Origin: Leptobacterium flavescens
GTDB taxonomy: Bacteria > Bacteroidota > Bacteroidia > Flavobacteriales > Flavobacteriaceae
NCBI RefSeq assembly: GCF_010671605.1
Contig: NZ_JAABOO010000002.1
Coordinates: forward strand, 434,001-498,000
DNA: 64,000 bases
Direction: 5' to 3'
Shown: one piece after another, positions 61,537 to 64,000 of the stretch
How the letters are laid out: each line of letters opens with the position of its first letter
Position numbering within the stretch: the first letter of the stretch is position 1
Position numbers and translations under genes: made by a program
Notes under the pieces: generated by a model
Told to the model about the DNA's origin: nothing
Databases searched by the model: none
The model's input: only the letters and a program-made list of their open reading frames with translations

Positions 61537-62283
61537 TTAGGTAAGCATCCCACCGTCTACATTGATTACCTGACCGGTAACATAGGCAGACATATCGGAT
61601 GCCAGGAATAAACATGTATTGGCAACATCTGTAGTTGTTCCTCCTCTTTTTAACGGAATTGCATCCCTCCATCCCTGAACAACTTTCTCATCCAGTTTTG
61701 CAGTCATTTCCGTTTCGATAAAACCAGGAGCAATAGCATTACATCTGATGCTTCTTGAACCAAGCTCCAGGGCAACCGATTTAGTAAAACCAAGTATTCC
61801 TGCCTTGGAAGCTGCGTAATTGGTCTGTCCGGCATTTCCTTTAACTCCTACCACACTACTCATATTAATGATCGATCCCTTACGCTGCTTAAGCATGGTT
61901 CTCTGCACAGCTTTGGTCATATTAAATACCGACTTAAGGTTTACTTCGATCACCTTATCAAAATCTTCTTCGGTAATACGCATCAGGAGATTATCCTTGG
62001 TAATACCGGCATTATTAATGAGTACATCTATACTTCCGAATTCTTTAACAACATCTTCTGCCAGTTTCTGTGCCTGCTCAAAATCGGCGGCATTGGACTG
62101 ATAGCCTTTGGCTTTAACTCCATATCCGTTCAGCTCTTTCTCTAATTCCTGAGCTGCTTCTACCGATGAACTGTATGTAAACGCAACATTGGCTCCCTGC
62201 TCTGCAAAAACCTGGGCGATTCCTTTTCCAATACCTCTACTGGCACCTGTGATGATAGCTGTTTTTCCTTCTAATAATTTCAT
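61537..62283 (-). CDS. fabG: 3-oxoacyl-ACP reductase
   Basis: A 248-residue SDR enzyme that reduces 3-oxoacyl-ACP in fatty acid synthesis. It has TGASRGIGKGIAQVFAE at the start, NNAGITKDNLLMRI, the catalytic Ser/Tyr/Lys set (SSVVGVKGN; YAASKAG) and the FabG end YVTGQVINVDGGM. The match to housekeeping FabG is close. First gene of a six-gene run that ends at the prohibitin gene. Confidence 0.93.
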   Translation of the reverse strand: MKLLEGKTAIITGASRGIGKGIAQVFAEQGANVAFTYSSSVEAAQELEKELNGYGVKAKGYQSNAADFEQAQKLAEDVVKEFGSIDVLINNAGITKDNLLMRITEEDFDKVIEVNLKSVFNMTKAVQRTMLKQRKGSIINMSSVVGVKGNAGQTNYAASKAGILGFTKSVALELGSRSIRCNAIAPGFIETEMTAKLDEKVVQGWRDAIPLKRGGTTTDVANTCLFLASDMSAYVTGQVINVDGGMLT

Positions 62284-62321
62284 AAAGATTATCTTATTCT
62301 TAATTGATTAGTTATATAATC

Positions 62322-62350
62322 CAAATATAACAAATACATATGGTACCAAA
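62322..62350 (-). promoter_or_regulatory. Promoter of the fabG unit
   Basis: On the - strand TTTG (62350-62347) and TATATTTG (62329-62322) are 17 bases apart, an exact match to the Bacteroidota pattern. The fabG ATG is 39 bases downstream. Confidence 0.8.
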
Positions 62351-62353
62351 ATG

Positions 62354-62381
62354 AAAATCCCCGCTATTTTAGCGAGGATTT
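62354..62381 (-). terminator. Terminator after the M16 peptidase gene
   Basis: On the - strand AAATCCTCGCTA and TAGCGGGGATTT form a stem of about 12 bp with one G-T pair and a 4-base loop, followed by TCATTTT. It lies 20 bases past the peptidase stop and just before the fabG promoter. Confidence 0.8.
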
Positions 62382-62400
62382 AAGATTTATTCGATAAGCA

Positions 62401-63999
62401 TCAGGATTTGAGCGGAAGTGGTTTTTCGTAATTAAACAAATAATCCACATCGAGTTCCTTAACCTCTCCCAGCCTTCTGAGAGCGTTGACATCTACATCT
62501 TTCTTATTCCCGATAACCATGATATCGTAGGTCTCTCCTTTGATGTTCTCTTCAAAGAATTGTTTAAGGTCTTCCAGGGTCATGTTCTTTATCGTATTGT
62601 AGATCTCTTCCCTGTTATCTTTTGTTATCCCCCTTTTCTTAAGACCTTCATAAGTCCAGAAAATGCTTGCTTTATTGATACGCTCGGCAGCTATCTTCTT
62701 TAAGGTCGATTCTTTGGCTGCATTAAACTGTTCTTCCGCTTCCGGCATATTGGTCATCAGGTCCATCATGGCATCTACGGCATCAGACATCTTATTGGCC
62801 TGCGTTCCGATATAGGCGTATACATAGTTCGGTTTATCAGCTTCCGAAGCATTGCTGTATGCAGAAAAAGCAGAATAAGCAAGCGATTTGGACTCTCTGA
62901 TCTCCTGGAATACGATAGAAGAAAGACCACTACCAAAATAGGTATTAAACAAGTTGGATGCCGCCATTTTTGCAGGATCGAAATTTTCTCCCTTGGCAAG
63001 GAAAAGCATTTCCGCCTGTACCATATCGTAATCTACAAAGTATACATTACCTCCTGTTTCTTTGGGCAGGTAGATGCTTTTTGCAGGATACTCCTTAAAC
63101 TCCGAAGGAACACTGTGCTTCTCATTTAAAGCTGTAACCGCCGCGTTTACATCCTTTCCGTAATAGAAGACCCTGTGCTTATAATTTCTCATTTCTTTTA
63201 CCAGATCTACCAGTTCTGACGGATCCATGCTTCTCAGTTCTTCAATACTGAAAATATCGCGCAGTCTTGAGTTTTCTCCGTACTGTCCGTAGTTCATCAA
63301 ACCATTCCAAAGGATATTACCTTTATTCAGTTTTCCATCTTCTCTCCTTTTCAGAACAGTCTGTACATATTTGTTGTAGGTTTCCTGATCTGCAACGGCA
63401 TTACTCCACAGGTGTTCCAGCAGTTCCAGTCCCTTGCCCAGGTTTTCCTCCAGTCCGGAAACAAAAACAAACGACCTGTCATTCCCCGAGCTCACTCCGT
63501 AATTCACTCCCAGTTTATAGAACTCTTTTTTAAGGTCTTCCGGAGAATATTTATCGGTCCCCAGATATTCCAGGTAACCTATGGCATGGCCTAATTTTTT
63601 ATCGTTGTCTTTCCCCATATCGAAAATGATATTGAGCTGTGAAAGATCGTTTATATCGTTATCGATGTATGATACTTCCAATCCGTGGGCAGTTTTCATT
63701 TGCTTGATCTCCGAATTATAATCGACGTACTTAGGTTGAATATCCGGCACCTCAATTTTACTGAACTCCTCAATAAACGCAGATTTTTTATCCCTGTTTA
63801 GCTGGACAGGTGTAATTCCTGGGTTTTCTACCTTCACCACATTTTTGTTCTCTCCTTTTCTTTTGTAAACCGCAGCATAATTGTCTTTGTAAAACTCGTT
63901 GGCAAAATCTACCAGTTCCTGTTTGGTGATCTTTTTCATCTCATCCAGGAACTTAACCCTGTCTTCCCATTTCTGAAAATGCACAAAGGCATTAACATA
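62401..63999 (-). CDS. M16-family peptidase (C-terminal part, truncated by the window edge)
   Basis: The visible 533 residues run to the window edge in frame; the GTG at 63984 is only an internal codon. This is the second half of a pitrilysin-like protein: GYLEYLGTDKYSPEDLKKEF, FVFVSGLEENLGKGLELLEH, FYYGKDVNAAVTAL and FNTYFGSGLSSIVFQEIRESKSLAYSAF with the R-x(7)-Y signature of the non-catalytic half. The HxxEH zinc motif would be in the missing N-terminal half. Zinc protease of the envelope. Confidence 0.88.
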   Translation of the reverse strand, partial: YVNAFVHFQKWEDRVKFLDEMKKITKQELVDFANEFYKDNYAAVYKRKGENKNVVKVENPGITPVQLNRDKKSAFIEEFSKIEVPDIQPKYVDYNSEIKQMKTAHGLEVSYIDNDINDLSQLNIIFDMGKDNDKKLGHAIGYLEYLGTDKYSPEDLKKEFYKLGVNYGVSSGNDRSFVFVSGLEENLGKGLELLEHLWSNAVADQETYNKYVQTVLKRREDGKLNKGNILWNGLMNYGQYGENSRLRDIFSIEELRSMDPSELVDLVKEMRNYKHRVFYYGKDVNAAVTALNEKHSVPSEFKEYPAKSIYLPKETGGNVYFVDYDMVQAEMLFLAKGENFDPAKMAASNLFNTYFGSGLSSIVFQEIRESKSLAYSAFSAYSNASEADKPNYVYAYIGTQANKMSDAVDAMMDLMTNMPEAEEQFNAAKESTLKKIAAERINKASIFWTYEGLKKRGITKDNREEIYNTIKNMTLEDLKQFFEENIKGETYDIMVIGNKKDVDVNALRRLGEVKELDVDYLFNYEKPLPLKS

Positions 64000-64000
64000 G

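Overview
The window looks like a chromosomal segment of a marine-type member of the Flavobacteriaceae (Bacteroidota). The signs are a moderate GC content, a very large secreted protein with a type IX secretion (T9SS) C-terminal domain and SprB-type repeats, several LytTR response regulators, SusD-free lipoproteins with short N-terminal lipoboxes, promoters of the Bacteroidota type (TTTG, a spacer of 17-18 bases, TAnnTTTG), and dispersed intergenic palindromes typical of the phylum. No rRNA, tRNA, CRISPR array, prophage or insertion sequence with a transposase was found.

Layout. 1-6.6 kb: the end of a sensor kinase with its LytTR regulator, a three-subunit biotin-dependent acyl-CoA carboxylase, an Nramp-like transporter without the usual metal motif, and an SDR oxidoreductase. 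6.6-7.95 kb: a gene-free block of repeats, including a degenerate array with an exact 22-base period. 8-18.4 kb: a 1545-residue secreted lamin-tail/endonuclease protein, a possible 32-residue mini-gene, a zinc metalloprotease and three less known genes. 18.4-22.8 kb: the most striking locus, a four-gene run of TolC-like outer-membrane factor, unknown four-helix membrane protein, glutamate decarboxylase and a pentameric ligand-gated ion channel closely resembling ELIC, the bacterial channel opened by GABA and other amines. 22.9-25.9 kb: a six-gene run with two DUF2589 proteins, an L,D-transpeptidase-like protein and a zinc ribbon. It diverges from a TPR-histidine kinase/LytTR operon that has a 21-base-spaced direct repeat in its promoter region.

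29-36.7 kb: a catabolic operon for galactonate-type sugar acids (FadR-type regulator, KDG kinase, KDPG aldolase, galactonate dehydratase, GntP permease, lactonase), followed by an M19 dipeptidase. 36.8-48.4 kb: housekeeping and accessory genes (MscS channel, thioesterase, phosphatidylserine decarboxylase, DUF72, DUF2461, nitroreductase, TetR, cysteine synthesis pair, TruA-like pseudouridine synthase, AraC regulator). 48.4-56.0 kb: a complete histidine operon in the order hisG-D-C-B-H-cupin-A-F-IE. It is preceded by a promoter, a leader peptide with His-His-His-His-Phe-His, and mutually exclusive hairpins ending in a terminator, i.e. a classical attenuator. 56-64 kb: an OmpA-like protein, a membrane HhH protein, a six-gene fabG/YbjQ/VWA/prohibitin run, and the C-terminal part of an M16 peptidase that leaves the window.

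The main hypothesis is that the 18.4-22.8 kb operon joins production of an amine signal (probably GABA) to an amine-gated channel in the same cell envelope. Family assignments rest on residues visible in the sequence compared with remembered family members; no searches were run.
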